Assembly: GCF_041081105.1 (NCBI RefSeq)
Contig: NZ_CP163528.1
Span: 4,154,001 to 4,218,000 of the forward strand
Length of the DNA: 64,000 nucleotides
Direction of reading: 5' to 3'
Source: Promicromonospora sp. Populi
GTDB taxonomy: Bacteria > Actinomycetota > Actinomycetes > Actinomycetales > Cellulomonadaceae
The notes under the pieces were generated by a model. It was not told the origin of the DNA. It saw only the letters and a program-made list of their open reading frames with translations, and did no database searches. Below, piece after piece: positions 16,513 to 28,397 of the stretch (position 1 is its first letter; each line of letters starts with the position of its first letter). The position numbers and the translations under genes were made by a program.

Positions 16513-17022
16513 CTACCCGGCTCGTCCCGGCTGCTGGGTCGTTGCCTCCACGACCGTGCGGCACGGGTCGTGGTCCGGGCCGGTGCCGGTAGCCGCGCGC
16601 TCCAGGAGTTGGCGGAGCAGCGCGCGCTGCTCCGGCTCCAGCCCCGCGAGCAGCTCCTCCTCCGCGGCGGCGACACGCGCGTCCATCGCGGCGAGCACCT
16701 CCAGGCCGCGGTCCGTGGCGACGATGCGCCGCGCGCGCCGATCGGTGGGGTCGAGCTGGCGTTCTACCAGCCCGCAGCCCTCGAACGCGTCGAGCAGGTA
16801 GGTCATGACCGTGCGGTCGATGCCGAGCGTCGAGGCGAGTGCCGCCTGGCTAGGCAGGTTGCCGTGCACCACCGCCGTGAGCAGCTGGTAGCCGCGAGTG
16901 CCCTGGGGCAGGTCGTCGGCCGCGGCGTCGACCCGGGCGCTCCACTCGCGCAGCAGCGCGGCGAGCGACCAGCCGAACAGGGAGTGCTGGCCGGTGCGGG
17001 TCTCGGTGGGTGTGGTGCTCAT
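16513..17022 (-). CDS. MarR family transcriptional regulator
   Basis: A 169-residue regulator with the MarR winged helix: LPSQAALASTLGIDRTVMTYLLDAFEGCGLVERQLDPTDRRARRIVATDRG. It is divergent from the LLM/FAD fusion enzyme with about 100 bp between the two starts, so control of that enzyme in response to an aromatic or redox-active compound is likely. The last 20 residues (PDHDPCRTVVEATTQQ) are a variable tail. Confidence 0.9.
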   Translation of the reverse strand: MSTTPTETRTGQHSLFGWSLAALLREWSARVDAAADDLPQGTRGYQLLTAVVHGNLPSQAALASTLGIDRTVMTYLLDAFEGCGLVERQLDPTDRRARRIVATDRGLEVLAAMDARVAAAEEELLAGLEPEQRALLRQLLERAATGTGPDHDPCRTVVEATTQQPGRAG

Positions 17023-17124
17023 GTGCCCATCCTACGGGAATGTGCGGCAAACCAGAAGAGTTGTGCGTAATATCATCTGCAGTACAGACGACTCTCGCCG
17101 ACTCGGACAGGACAGAAGACTCAC

Positions 17125-19443
17125 ATGACCGACTACGGGCACGAGCTGCTCTTCGGCACGTTCATCACCCCGACCAACACCGACCCGCAGGGTCCCGTCC
17201 GGCTCGCCCAGCTCTCCGAACAGCTCGGCCTGGACCTCGTCACGTTCCAGGACCACCCGTACCAGCCGGGGTTCCTGGACACCTGGACGCTGCTGTCTTG
17301 GGTGGCCGCGCAGACCGAGCGCATCCACATCTCCGGGAACGTGCTGAACCTCGGCATGCGCCAGCCCGCCGTCCTCGCACGCGCCGCCGCGAGCCTCGAC
17401 CTGCTCAGCGGTGGCCGGTTCGAGATGGGCGTCGGCGCCGGCGGATTCTGGGACGCGATGGCCGCCATGGGCGCCACCCGCCGCACGCCCGGCGAGGGGG
17501 TCAGCGCTCTCGAAGAGGGCATCGAGATCATGCGCGGCATCTGGGATGCGAACAACCGCACGCCGCTGCGCGTGCCCGGTGAGTTCCACCGGGTCGACGG
17601 CGCCAAGCGCGGCCCAGCCCCCGCGCACGACATCCCGATCTGGCTCGGCGCCCTCAAGCCGCGCATGCTCCGCCTGGTCGGCGCAAAGGCCGACGGCTGG
17701 CTGCCGTCCCTGCCGTACCTGAAGGACGGCGACCTCGCTCGCGCCAACACGATCATCGACGAATCGGCCCTGACGGCCGGGCGCTCGCCGAGCGAGATCC
17801 GTCGCCTGCTCAACGTTGGCGGCACCATCACCGACCGCTCGACGGGGCGGCTGCAAGGCCCCGTGGACCAGTGGATCGAGGAGCTCACGCAGCTCGCGCT
17901 GGAGGACGGCGTCAGCGCGTTCATCGCCATGGGCGACGACCCGGAGCAGATCCGGGCGTTCGCGCAGGAGGTGGCACCCGCGGTGCGGGAGGCCGTGGCG
18001 GCCGAGCGGCGATCCGCCGGAACGGCCCCGGCGTCGGCTCGCCGCGGTGCGACGGCCCTGGCCGCGCGCCGGGAGGGCATCGACTACGACTCGCTCCCGC
18101 CGGAGCTGGCGGCGCGCGCAGTCGAACCGGGCGACCGGGAGTACGGCGCGGTGCGGCACAACTACCTGCGGTCCGGCGCGCCGGGCCTGGTGCTGCGGCC
18201 GCAGGGCGCCGAGGAGGTCGCCTCCGGGCTGGCCTGGGTGCAGAAGCAGGGCGTGGAGTTCGCCGTCCGCTCGGCCGGGCACGGAATCTCCGGCCGGTCC
18301 ACCAACGACGGCGGCGTGGTGCTGAGCACGCGCGGCATGCGGTCGGTCGAGGTGGTGGACGAGGCCACCCGCCGCGTCCGGATCGGCGCAGGGGCGACCT
18401 GGGGCGAGGTAGCGGCGACGTTGGCACCGCGCGGCTGGGCCATCACCTCGGGCGACTACGGCGGCGTAGGCGTCGGCGGGCTCGGGACCACCGGGGGCAT
18501 CGGCTTCCTGGGCCGGCTGCAGGGCCTGACGATCGACCACGTGGTGGCCGCCGAGGTCGTCACCGCCGACGGGCGAGTGCTGCACGCCTCCCGCGACGAG
18601 CACCCGGACCTGTTCTGGGCGCTGCGCGGCGCCGGCGGGAACATGGGCGTGGTGACGTGGCTGGAGATCGAGGTCGGCGCCATCGGCGACGTGGTGTTCT
18701 CCCAGATGACGCTCGACGCCACCGACACCGCCGGCCTCCTGGAGAAGTGGGGCGCCACCGTCGAGGCGGCGCCGCGCGGGCTCACGTCGTTCATGATCCT
18801 GGGCGGCGGCGGCGGCGGCCGCGGCGGCCAGGGGCCGATGGCGCAGCTCCTCACGGTGTTCGCGGCCGACGGCGCCGACGCCGACCCCGACGAGGCCATC
18901 GCCCAGCTGGAGCTGCTGGCCGGCGCCGGACCGCTGCTCGGGCACCAGGCTCAGCTGCTGCCGTACTCCGGCGTCGTACGGCAGGAGGATGCCCACCACT
19001 CCGGCGGCGGCGACCCGTCGGCCCGGTCGGGCCTGCTGGCCCACCTGGACCAGGGCACGAGCAGGGCGATCGAGCGGCTGCTCAGCTCCGGGGAGTCGTA
19101 CTTCACCGCGATCCGCGCGACCGGCGGCGCCGGGAACGACGTCGCGCCCGACGCGACCGCGTACGCGCACCGGCACCAGAACTTCCAGCTCTCGGCGCTC
19201 GCGAGCAACCAGGACCGGATCAACCAGGCGTGGGACGCGGAGATCGGGCCCGTGATGGACGGCTCGTACCTCTCCTTCGACACCGACAGCCGGCCGGAGC
19301 GCCTGCTTGAGGCGTTCCCCGAGCCCACGTTCTCCCGGCTGCGGACGGTGAAGGCCACGTACGACCCGTCGAACGTGTTCCGGACCAACTTCCCCATCCC
19401 GCCGGCGGACCCGTCGCCAGATTCCTCGGGGAGCGAGGCCTGA
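17125..19443 (+). CDS. Fusion of an LLM-class flavin oxidoreductase with a berberine-bridge-type FAD oxidoreductase
   Basis: A 772-residue protein with two complete enzymes in one frame. Residues about 1-295 are a luciferase-like monooxygenase (FGTFITPTNTD, FQDHPYQPGFLDTWTLLSWVAAQTERI, RFEMGVGAGGFWDAMAAMG, PIWLGALKPRMLRLVGAKADGWLPS). After a linker near 300-325, residues 330-760 are a PCMH-type FAD domain (PGLVLRPQGAEEVASGLAWV, RSAGHGISGRS with the His that normally binds FAD) and a C-terminal BBE segment (YDPSNVFRTNFPIPP). The Cys used for a second FAD bond in bicovalent enzymes is not visible. Both parts usually occur as separate proteins. Confidence 0.88.
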   Translation: MTDYGHELLFGTFITPTNTDPQGPVRLAQLSEQLGLDLVTFQDHPYQPGFLDTWTLLSWVAAQTERIHISGNVLNLGMRQPAVLARAAASLDLLSGGRFEMGVGAGGFWDAMAAMGATRRTPGEGVSALEEGIEIMRGIWDANNRTPLRVPGEFHRVDGAKRGPAPAHDIPIWLGALKPRMLRLVGAKADGWLPSLPYLKDGDLARANTIIDESALTAGRSPSEIRRLLNVGGTITDRSTGRLQGPVDQWIEELTQLALEDGVSAFIAMGDDPEQIRAFAQEVAPAVREAVAAERRSAGTAPASARRGATALAARREGIDYDSLPPELAARAVEPGDREYGAVRHNYLRSGAPGLVLRPQGAEEVASGLAWVQKQGVEFAVRSAGHGISGRSTNDGGVVLSTRGMRSVEVVDEATRRVRIGAGATWGEVAATLAPRGWAITSGDYGGVGVGGLGTTGGIGFLGRLQGLTIDHVVAAEVVTADGRVLHASRDEHPDLFWALRGAGGNMGVVTWLEIEVGAIGDVVFSQMTLDATDTAGLLEKWGATVEAAPRGLTSFMILGGGGGGRGGQGPMAQLLTVFAADGADADPDEAIAQLELLAGAGPLLGHQAQLLPYSGVVRQEDAHHSGGGDPSARSGLLAHLDQGTSRAIERLLSSGESYFTAIRATGGAGNDVAPDATAYAHRHQNFQLSALASNQDRINQAWDAEIGPVMDGSYLSFDTDSRPERLLEAFPEPTFSRLRTVKATYDPSNVFRTNFPIPPADPSPDSSGSEA

Positions 19444-19563
19444 CCTCTGCCTGGAGACGCCTGCCTGTGGATAACCTCGCGTGGATGTCGGTGGCGACCC
19501 GTAGGTTCGACCACGTCCGGAACGGCCGGGCACTTCCCGATCACGATCACCGCAGGGGCACCA

Positions 19564-20178
19564 ATGAATCTTGTCGCCGCCTCGCGCCTGGCGCGCGAAC
19601 TGATGGACCAGCACGGGCTGAAGGCCTGGACTTTCGAGTTCGACGACGCCGTTCGGCGCGCCGGCATGTGCAGCTACGCGAAGAGCCGCATCAGCTTGTC
19701 CGCGCCGCTCACCCGCATCCATGACGAGCGCGAGGTGCGGGACACGATCCTGCACGAGGTGGCGCACGCGCTCGCAGGCTCCAGAGCCAAGCACGGGCCG
19801 GCGTGGCGCGAGGTGGCGGTCCGGATCGGGTGCTCGGGCCGGCGGTGCGTGGATCCGTCCGCGCCGTCGATCGACGGGCCCTGGGTCGGGGCCTGCCCGG
19901 CCGGGCACCGGACCACTCGGTTCCGGCGTCCGCCGGGAATCATGTCCTGCCGCTCGTGCGGGCCCCGGTTCGACCTGGGCAACCTCATCGCGTGGACGTA
20001 CAAGGGCCGCAACGCAGCGATGGGGGAGCGGTACGACGTCCAGCTGCGCGGAGCGTTCATCGAGGTGGGCGAGGTCCCGGAGACCGGCCCGGGGGCCGAG
20101 GAACGCATCGCCCGGGCGGCGCGGGAGCGGGTGCCCGGCCTGAGCATCGAGCCGTTCGACCTGGGCGCGCTACGTTGA
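19564..20178 (+). CDS. SprT-like zinc metallopeptidase domain protein
   Basis: A 204-residue protein with the zinc-binding HEVAHA motif near residues 63-68, preceded by SYAKSRISLSAPLTRIHDEREVRDTIL as in SprT/YqeC-type proteins. A second half has paired cysteines (CSGRRC, CPAGH, CRSCG) resembling the zinc ribbon that follows SprT domains. Cellular target unknown. It starts 120 bp after the fusion enzyme and ends just before the next gene, in the same direction. Confidence 0.84.
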   Translation: MNLVAASRLARELMDQHGLKAWTFEFDDAVRRAGMCSYAKSRISLSAPLTRIHDEREVRDTILHEVAHALAGSRAKHGPAWREVAVRIGCSGRRCVDPSAPSIDGPWVGACPAGHRTTRFRRPPGIMSCRSCGPRFDLGNLIAWTYKGRNAAMGERYDVQLRGAFIEVGEVPETGPGAEERIARAARERVPGLSIEPFDLGALR

Positions 20179-20182
20179 TCTC

Positions 20183-21558
20183 ATGGCGGCCGCGTCGATC
20201 CCCCTGGGACTGTCCGAGGTGAATCCGAGGCCCGCGGGGCGCCGTCGGTACGCGGTGGTGGGAACGGGACACCGGGCGTCGATGTACGTCGACGCCCTGA
20301 TCGGCACCCACGCGCCCGACGGTGAGATCGTCGCCTGGGTCGAGCCCAACCCCGTGCGCGCGGCGGTCCACGAGGCCCGCGTGGCCGCCGCGCTCGGGGC
20401 CGGCGCCCCGTGTACGGGCCGGGCGACCTGGAGAAGGCGATCGCCGAGCAGTCCGTGGACCGCGTGATCGTCACGTCGATCGACCGCACCCACGGCGACC
20501 TGGTGGCCCGTGCGCTCCGGGCGGGTGCGGACGTCGTGGTGGAGAAGCCGATAGCGGCGCACGCCGACCAGGCCCGCCAGATCGTGGACGCCGTCACCGA
20601 GACCGGCCGGGACCTCGTGATGACGTTCAACTACCGCTACTCGCCGCGCAACAGCGCGCTGCGCCAGGTGATCGCCGGCGGCGAGATCGGTCGTGTGCTG
20701 TCGGTCCACTTCGACTGGGCGCTGGACACCGTGCACGGCGCCGACTATTTCCGCCGCTGGCACCGCGAGAAGGTGAACAACGGCGGCCTGCTGGTGCACA
20801 AGTCGAGCCATCACTTCGACCTGGTGAACTGGTGGATCGACGGTGTGCCGCGCCGGGTCTTCGCCACCGGCGGGCGGCGCTTCTACGGCGACGACGGCGC
20901 GCACGAGACCGGCTACGAGCCCACCGCCGGCGAGCGCGCGCTCAACGAGCGAGGCGTCGACCCGTGGCAGCTCGACGTCGACCGGGACGAGTGGCTGTCC
21001 GCGCTGTACGGGCCGGAGGCCCAGGCCGTGGACGGCTACGTGCGCAACCGGTCGGTCTTCGACGACGGGATCACCACCGAGGACACGCTCGGCCTGGTCG
21101 TCGAGTACGAGGGCGGCGCGCTGCTGACCTACTCGCTCACCGCGCACGCGCCCTGGGAGGGCTACCGCGTGGTGGTGAACGGCACGCGCGGGCGGGCAGA
21201 GCTGGAAGTCACCGAGCGCGGCTCGGTCGAATTCGGTGACGACTCGGCGGTCCTCGACCCGAGCGCGTCGGCGGCGTTCCGGCCCGACCTGGTGCGCCCC
21301 AACGGGGAGCGGCTCGTGGTGCAGCGGCATTGGGAGCGTGCCGAGGAACGGCCCATCGTGCGCGGCGAGGGCGGGCACGGCGGCGGTGACGCGCTGCTGC
21401 TCGCTGACGTGTTCGCGCCGTCGGGCGAGCCGGATCCGCTGGGCCGCGCCGCCGGCTACGTCGACGGCGTCCACGCCTCATCGGTTGGCTACGCGGCCAA
21501 CCGCTCTCTGGAGACGGGCACCCCGACCCGCATAGCGGACCTAGACCTAGGCCTCTGA
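20183..21558 (+). pseudogene. Gfo/Idh/MocA family oxidoreductase with a single frameshift
   Basis: The N-terminal Rossmann part (RRYAVVGTGHRASMYVDALIG...EIVAWVEPNPVRAAVHEARVAAALGAGAP) is read from 20183 in one frame. The rest (VYGPGDLEKAIAEQSVDRVIVTSIDRTHGDLVARAL, VVVEKPIAAHADQARQIVDAV, MTFNYRYSPRNSALR to the end) is in the frame one base back, from about 20410. One missing base near 20396-20412 joins them into a protein of about 458 residues with no other damage, so a sequencing error is possible. The catalytic Lys of EKP and the conserved HKSSHHFDLVNWW region are intact. Confidence 0.82.
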
Positions 21559-21626
21559 CACCACAAGCCATTGGGCACGCCCCTCAGAGACGCCACGAGC
21601 CGTTGGGCGCGCCCGCACCTCCCTTT

Positions 21627-21680
21627 GAGTCCTAGGTTTCTCCGCTTTGAGCGCCCTCAAAGCGGAGAAACCTAGGACTC
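21627..21680. terminator. Perfect 25-bp-arm hairpin between convergent genes
   Basis: The arms 21627-21651 and 21656-21680 are perfectly complementary with a 4-base loop. It lies between the convergent Gfo/Idh/MocA and AEC transporter genes and can work in both directions. There is no T-tract. Confidence 0.8.
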
Positions 21681-21696
21681 GAAGAGGAGGACAGGG

Positions 21697-22863
21697 TCAG
21701 GCCAGGAGGGCGCCGATCGTTATCAGGGCCGGGACGCACAGGGCTGTGGTCCAGACCGTCGCGCGGGCCGCGACGCCGTCGAAGACGCCGTACCGGGTCG
21801 CGTATGTCGTGACGTTTACCGCGGTCGGCAGCGCGGCCATGGTCACCACTACTGCGAGGGCCGGGGCGTCCAGGCCCAGTGCGGTGCCTAGGCCCCACGC
21901 CGCGAGCGGGTGCAGCACGTTGCGCATCAGGACGGCGAGCGCGATCACCCAGCCCACAAGCCTGGGTCGCTGTGCGGCGGGCCCGAGGTCGGCGTCCGCC
22001 GGCGGCATCGGGACGGCGAGCGTCATGCCGAACGTCAGCAGCCCCAGCGGCGGCGCGGCTGCGCCGATCAGGTCGAAGGGCAGCAGCACGACGTCGGGCA
22101 GCCGCAGGCCGGTCAGCTCGCTCACCACCGCAACCAGCAGGCCCGCGACCGTGCCGAGCGTGATCGGGTTCCGGATCGCCGCGAGCGCGACGTGCACCAC
22201 CGAGGTCCAGCCCGACCGCGCCGCCCGCCCGCGGCCCGACCGTGCACGTCCCGCCCGCCCGCGCTCCGACGGGGCCTGATCCGACGGATCACTCCCCATG
22301 TCGCTCTCGTCGGCCGACGACGCCCCGGCCCGGTCGAGCACGGCAAGCGTCAGCGGCGCCAGGACGAGCAGCTGGAAGAGCAGGGTCGGCACCACGGCGA
22401 GCGCGTCGTCGAACAGGTAGACCGCGAGCGGGATCCCGATGTTCCCGCCATTGACGTAGACGGCGGCCAGCGTGGTCACGGCTGCGGGGCCGGCCGGCAG
22501 CCGCAGCACCCAGCGGGCCAGCGCGGCAGTGATCAGGGCGAGGACGGCCGTTGTCGCCCACGTGACGGCGGCGCCGCGGGACACGACGTGGGCGAGGTCG
22601 GTACCGGCCAGCGTGCTGAACATCAGCGCGGGCGCGCAGATGGTGAAGGACAGCGTCGCGAGGATCCCGCGGGCGCTCGCGCCGCCGGTCTCTCCGCCAG
22701 CCCCGACGTCGGCTCCGGCGGCTGCCTCGCCCTCCGTGCCGCCCTCCGCCCGTGCGGCCCGGCCGGGGAGCATCCGCCCGGAGAGGAGCCCGCGCCGCTG
22801 GATCACCCAGCCGAGCGCGACGACGCAGGCCATGGAACCGATAGCAGTCAGAACGGGTAGCAC
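21697..22863 (-). CDS. AEC family (auxin efflux carrier-like) transporter
   Basis: A protein of about 388 residues with roughly ten membrane segments: LPVLTAIGSMACVVALGWVIQRRGLL at the N-terminus and LCVPALITIGALLA at the end. The conserved NGGNIGIPLAVYLF and ITLGTVAGLLVAV stretches belong to this family of carboxylate or amino acid exporters. The central loop has a run of charged residues (SERGRAGRARSGRGRAARSG). GTG start chosen because GGAAGG lies 8 bases upstream. It is divergent from the UxaA-type gene. Confidence 0.85.
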   Translation of the reverse strand: MLPVLTAIGSMACVVALGWVIQRRGLLSGRMLPGRAARAEGGTEGEAAAGADVGAGGETGGASARGILATLSFTICAPALMFSTLAGTDLAHVVSRGAAVTWATTAVLALITAALARWVLRLPAGPAAVTTLAAVYVNGGNIGIPLAVYLFDDALAVVPTLLFQLLVLAPLTLAVLDRAGASSADESDMGSDPSDQAPSERGRAGRARSGRGRAARSGWTSVVHVALAAIRNPITLGTVAGLLVAVVSELTGLRLPDVVLLPFDLIGAAAPPLGLLTFGMTLAVPMPPADADLGPAAQRPRLVGWVIALAVLMRNVLHPLAAWGLGTALGLDAPALAVVVTMAALPTAVNVTTYATRYGVFDGVAARATVWTTALCVPALITIGALLA

Positions 22864-22987
22864 CCGTGCACCTTCCCACGCTCGGGTGTCCTCCTTCAGG
22901 GTTGTCCAGGTGCAGGGCGCCGACGCCCGGGCCTGGCCGGCCACAGCTCGTCGCTACGATCAAACGGTTCACAGGGAGGTGTGCCGA

Positions 22988-24655
22988 GTGCCCGAGGTCG
23001 ATCTGCTCGTCCTGCGCGAGGGAGACGACGTCGCCGTCGCGACGCGCGATCTGAACCCGGGGGACCGAGCCACGGCTCCCGGGACCGGCCCGGTCGCCGT
23101 CGGGCAGCCCGTGCCGCGGGGGCACAAGATCGCGCTCCGGGCCGTGCCCGCGGGCGCGGAGGTGCACAAGTACGGGCAGGTCATCGGGGTTGCGACCACC
23201 GACATCGCGCCCGGCGACCACGTGCACACGCACAACCTCGGCTTCGAGGAGTCCGCGCGCGAGGCGCCGCTGGGCGGCACCCACACGGACCTCCCGCTGC
23301 CCGACGGCGCAGCCGACCCCAGGTGTCCCCGCCAGGTAACGCGGCGAAGCGCGGATACTCCGGGGGGTGCGGACAGCGCCCGCCCCACCTTCCGCGGCTA
23401 CCGCCGGGCCGACGGCCGGGTCGGCACCCGCAACTTCGTGGCGATCCTGACGAGCGTGAACTGCTCGGCGTCGACGGCGAAGATGATCGCCGACCAGTTC
23501 CGCGGCGCGGCCCTGGACGAGTTCGGGAACGTAGACGGCGTGATCGCCCTTACTCACACGAGCGGCTGCGGCCTGGTCCCGGACTCCGAGGGCGGGCAGG
23601 TGCTGCTGCGCACCCTGCGCGGTTATGCCGCCCACCCGAACGTCGCGGGCCTGCTGGTGCTGGGGCTGGGCTGCGAGATGGTGCCGGGCGCAGCGCTGTC
23701 GGCGCGCTCGGGCCAGGTCGCGGACCTGGGGATGCCCACGGTCGGCGCCCCCGACGACACCCGGTCCGGGCTGCTGGCCGCCATCCCGGACGACACCGTC
23801 GTCCGCTCCCTGACGATCCAGGACGCCGGCGGCGTGCGGGCCTCGGTGCGGGCCGGCGTCGCCGCCGTCCGAGCGATGTTGCCGCTGGTCAACGCGCGCG
23901 AGCGGGTCGATTGCGACGTGTCGGAGCTGGTGCTTGCGCTGAACTGCGGCGGATCGGACGGCTACTCCGGGATCACCGCCAACCCGGCGCTCGGCTGGGC
24001 CTCAGACCGTCTGGTCGCCTACGGCGGCACGTCCGTGCTGGCCGAGACCCCTGAGGTGTACGGCGCCGAGCACCTGCTCACGGCTCGGGCGACGTCGCCC
24101 GGCGTCGCGAAGAAGCTGCTGGACCGCATCGACTGGTGGCGGGGTTACGTCGCCGCGGGCGGCGGAACACTCGACAACAACCCGTCGCCGGGCAACAAGG
24201 CCGGCGGGCTCACGACCATCCTGGAGAAGTCGCTCGGGGCCGTGGCCAAGGGCGGCCAGGCCGACCTCGGCGCCGTCTACGAGTACGCCGAACCCATCAC
24301 CGAGCGGGGGTTCGGTTTCATGGACACCCCGGGCTACGACCCCGTATCGGTCACCGGCCTGGTGGCGGGCGGCGCCAACGTCGTCGTATTCACCACGGGC
24401 CGCGGCTCGGTCTTCGGGTGCCGCCCGACGCCGTCGATCAAGGTGGCGACCAACACCCCCATGTACTCGGTGATGTCCGAGGACATGGACCTCAACGCGG
24501 GTGTGATCGTGGACGGCACGGCTACCGTCGCCGAGGTGGGCCGGCAGATCTTCGACCGGATCCTCGCGGTCGCCTCGGGGGAGCAGACGGTGAGCGAGGA
24601 GCTGGAGATCGGTGCCGAGGAGTTCATCCCCTGGCACCTGGGCGCGGTCACCTGA
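22988..24655 (+). CDS. UxaA family hydrolase (altronate/galactarate dehydratase-type)
   Basis: A 555-residue protein. The N-terminal SAF domain (about 1-95; DDVAVATRDLNPGD, GHKIALRAVPAGAEVHKYGQVIG) is joined to the catalytic UxaA part (about 135-555; GTRNFVAILTSVNCSASTAKMI, THTSGCG, LNCGGSDGYSGITANPALG, NNPSPGNKAGGLTTILEKSLG, TTGRGSVFGCRPTPSIKVATN). It should dehydrate a sugar acid such as altronate to a 2-keto-3-deoxy acid. The linker near residues 105-130 (PRCPRQVTRRSADTPGG) is unusual. GTG start with GGGAGG 8 bases upstream. Similar enzymes with both parts in one chain are common. Confidence 0.87.
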   Translation: MPEVDLLVLREGDDVAVATRDLNPGDRATAPGTGPVAVGQPVPRGHKIALRAVPAGAEVHKYGQVIGVATTDIAPGDHVHTHNLGFEESAREAPLGGTHTDLPLPDGAADPRCPRQVTRRSADTPGGADSARPTFRGYRRADGRVGTRNFVAILTSVNCSASTAKMIADQFRGAALDEFGNVDGVIALTHTSGCGLVPDSEGGQVLLRTLRGYAAHPNVAGLLVLGLGCEMVPGAALSARSGQVADLGMPTVGAPDDTRSGLLAAIPDDTVVRSLTIQDAGGVRASVRAGVAAVRAMLPLVNARERVDCDVSELVLALNCGGSDGYSGITANPALGWASDRLVAYGGTSVLAETPEVYGAEHLLTARATSPGVAKKLLDRIDWWRGYVAAGGGTLDNNPSPGNKAGGLTTILEKSLGAVAKGGQADLGAVYEYAEPITERGFGFMDTPGYDPVSVTGLVAGGANVVVFTTGRGSVFGCRPTPSIKVATNTPMYSVMSEDMDLNAGVIVDGTATVAEVGRQIFDRILAVASGEQTVSEELEIGAEEFIPWHLGAVT

Positions 24656-24667
24656 GCCGCGGTCAGA

Positions 24668-24726
24668 AATGACCATGCACCTGCTGCCAGGATCGGGCTC
24701 CGCCTGGCAGCAGGTGCATGGTCATT
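24668..24726. terminator. Perfect 24-bp-arm hairpin between convergent genes
   Basis: Arms 24668-24691 and 24703-24726 are exact reverse complements around an 11-base loop. It fills the space between the UxaA-type gene and the convergent beta-helix protein gene, 12 bases past each stop. No T-tract. Confidence 0.8.
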
Positions 24727-24738
24727 CCGGCCGCTCGG

Positions 24739-26921
<2,183 letters not shown>

Positions 26922-26925
<4 letters not shown>

Positions 26926-28331
26926 GAAGTCACCTCCTCGCGTGCGGCGGCCGGCTCCGGCACGAGCTCGTAGTTCTCGTCGAGCACGGTTCCGCGGTGC
27001 GGCTTGTACAGGTCGTAGCCGCGGGGGTTGCACTGGAGCCCGCCGTTGATGCAGTGCTCCACGAGCCGGCGGAGCACCTCGGGGTCCCAGGCGTTGACGA
27101 AGTCGTAGTGCCACGACTGGTCGGACCCGCTCACCAGCGCGACGTCGGACATGTCACCGCTGACCGGCCAGGCGATCTTGAACTCGAGCATCGGCACGGC
27201 CACGGGGTGGCTCAGCGGGCACTGGCCCGAGACCGGGTACGCCATGTGCGAGCCGTGGCCCATGTGGGCGGACTCCTCCGGCGTCAGGTGCACGCCGTCC
27301 CAGCAGCTCGGCGCCTGGTAGCGGATGTTGAGCTGCGTCCCCGCGGGGCAGTTCGCCGGGATCTCCCAGCTCTTGGAGATGTCGCCGCACTCCCAGCCCT
27401 CGACGGCGCCGGGTGCGGTGCGGAACTCGTCGACCGTGGCCATCATGTCGCCGGTCACGAACTGGAGGCCCTCCGGGAACGGCACCACGTCGGTGTAGTC
27501 GTCGATCCCGGACTTGTAGTAGACGGTCATCGGGATGTTCGGCTCTACCGGCACCCCGCCCTCCGTGATGGCGGGGAACCAGTAGGCCGACTGGTCCTGC
27601 GGCACCGTGCAGGTGCTCGCCGGGTTCGCGAGCAGGCTCGCGGGCGTGGTGTAGGCGTTCGTCGACCGGTTGCCGATGAACGTGTGCAGGTGCGACCGGC
27701 CGGGCTGCCCGGGGTACACGATCGAGTCGTCGGGCAGGAAGTGCGAGAACTCGCAGTTGGCCTGGAACTCGTGGTGCGTCACCTCGTCCCCGGGGAACGG
27801 CGGCGGGTCCTCCGGCCCGCCCGCCTCGCCGTCGCCGAACACCTGGAGCTCGATGAGCGAGTAGCCGTACCCGGTTCCGCGCGCGGTGCCGACGAGCTGG
27901 ACGTACCGGCCCGTCACCGACACCTCGTACACCTCGGTCCCGCCGGTGCCCGCGCCCTCGGTGACGACGGTGTTCCACGCCGCGCCGTCGGACGAGACCT
28001 GGAGCGTGAACGCCGCGCCGTACGCGGCCTCCCACTCCAGGGCGATGTGGTCGAGGTCGTAGGACCGCCCGAGGTCAACCTTGATCCACTCGTTGTCCGT
28101 CGGGTTGCTGGCCCAGCGCGTGTTGCGGTCGCCGTCGACGGCGAAGCGCGGCCCGAGACCGCCGGACTCGGAGCTCGACGCCGCCGTGAGCGCGCCCTGC
28201 GAGAGCAGCGTGTTCGGTTCGGCGACGGCGGTGGTGGCGCCGAGCGTCCCGGCCGCGCTGAGGGTCGAGGCGAGCAGTGCTGTGGCGAATGCCCCCGCTA
28301 ACAGGCGGGGTGTGCTGAGTGCTGTGCGCAT
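26922..28331 (-). CDS. Secreted F5/8 type C plus DUF1996 protein
   Basis: A 469-residue protein with a signal peptide ending near residue 38 (LSAAGTLGATTAVA), a discoidin-type domain about 40-168 (RFAVDGDRNTRWASNPTDNEWIKVDLGRSYDL, GTGYGYSLIELQVFG) and a DUF1996 domain from about 188 (HHEFQANCEFSHFLPDDSIVYPGQPGRSHLHTFIGN, WECGDISKSWEIPANCPAGTQ, QAPSCWDGVHLTP). DUF1996 is known from fungi and actinobacteria without an assigned activity; the many His and Asp residues could bind metal or sugar. It is translationally coupled to the downstream beta-helix protein. Confidence 0.85.
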
Positions 28332-28368
28332 GGTTCCTCCTTAGATGGTGGTGTGCCTTGCTGACTCG

Positions 28369-28397
28369 TCACTGCTGGTGCACGGTCACTGCTGGTA
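28369..28397. repeat. 17-bp tandem duplication over the glycosidase stop codon
   Basis: TCACTGCTGGTG (28369-28380) and TCACTGCTGGTA (28386-28397) lie 17 bp apart. On the minus strand each reads as the ending CAG CAG TGA, so the last codons and stop of the glycosidase gene are duplicated directly downstream, in a different frame. Confidence 0.55.

Noticed and set aside
17061..17088. Promoter TTGTGC-N16-TACAGA before the LLM/FAD fusion gene
   Set aside because: Plausible location but the -10 is weak and a competing TAATAT at 17068 has no -35, so no confident choice.
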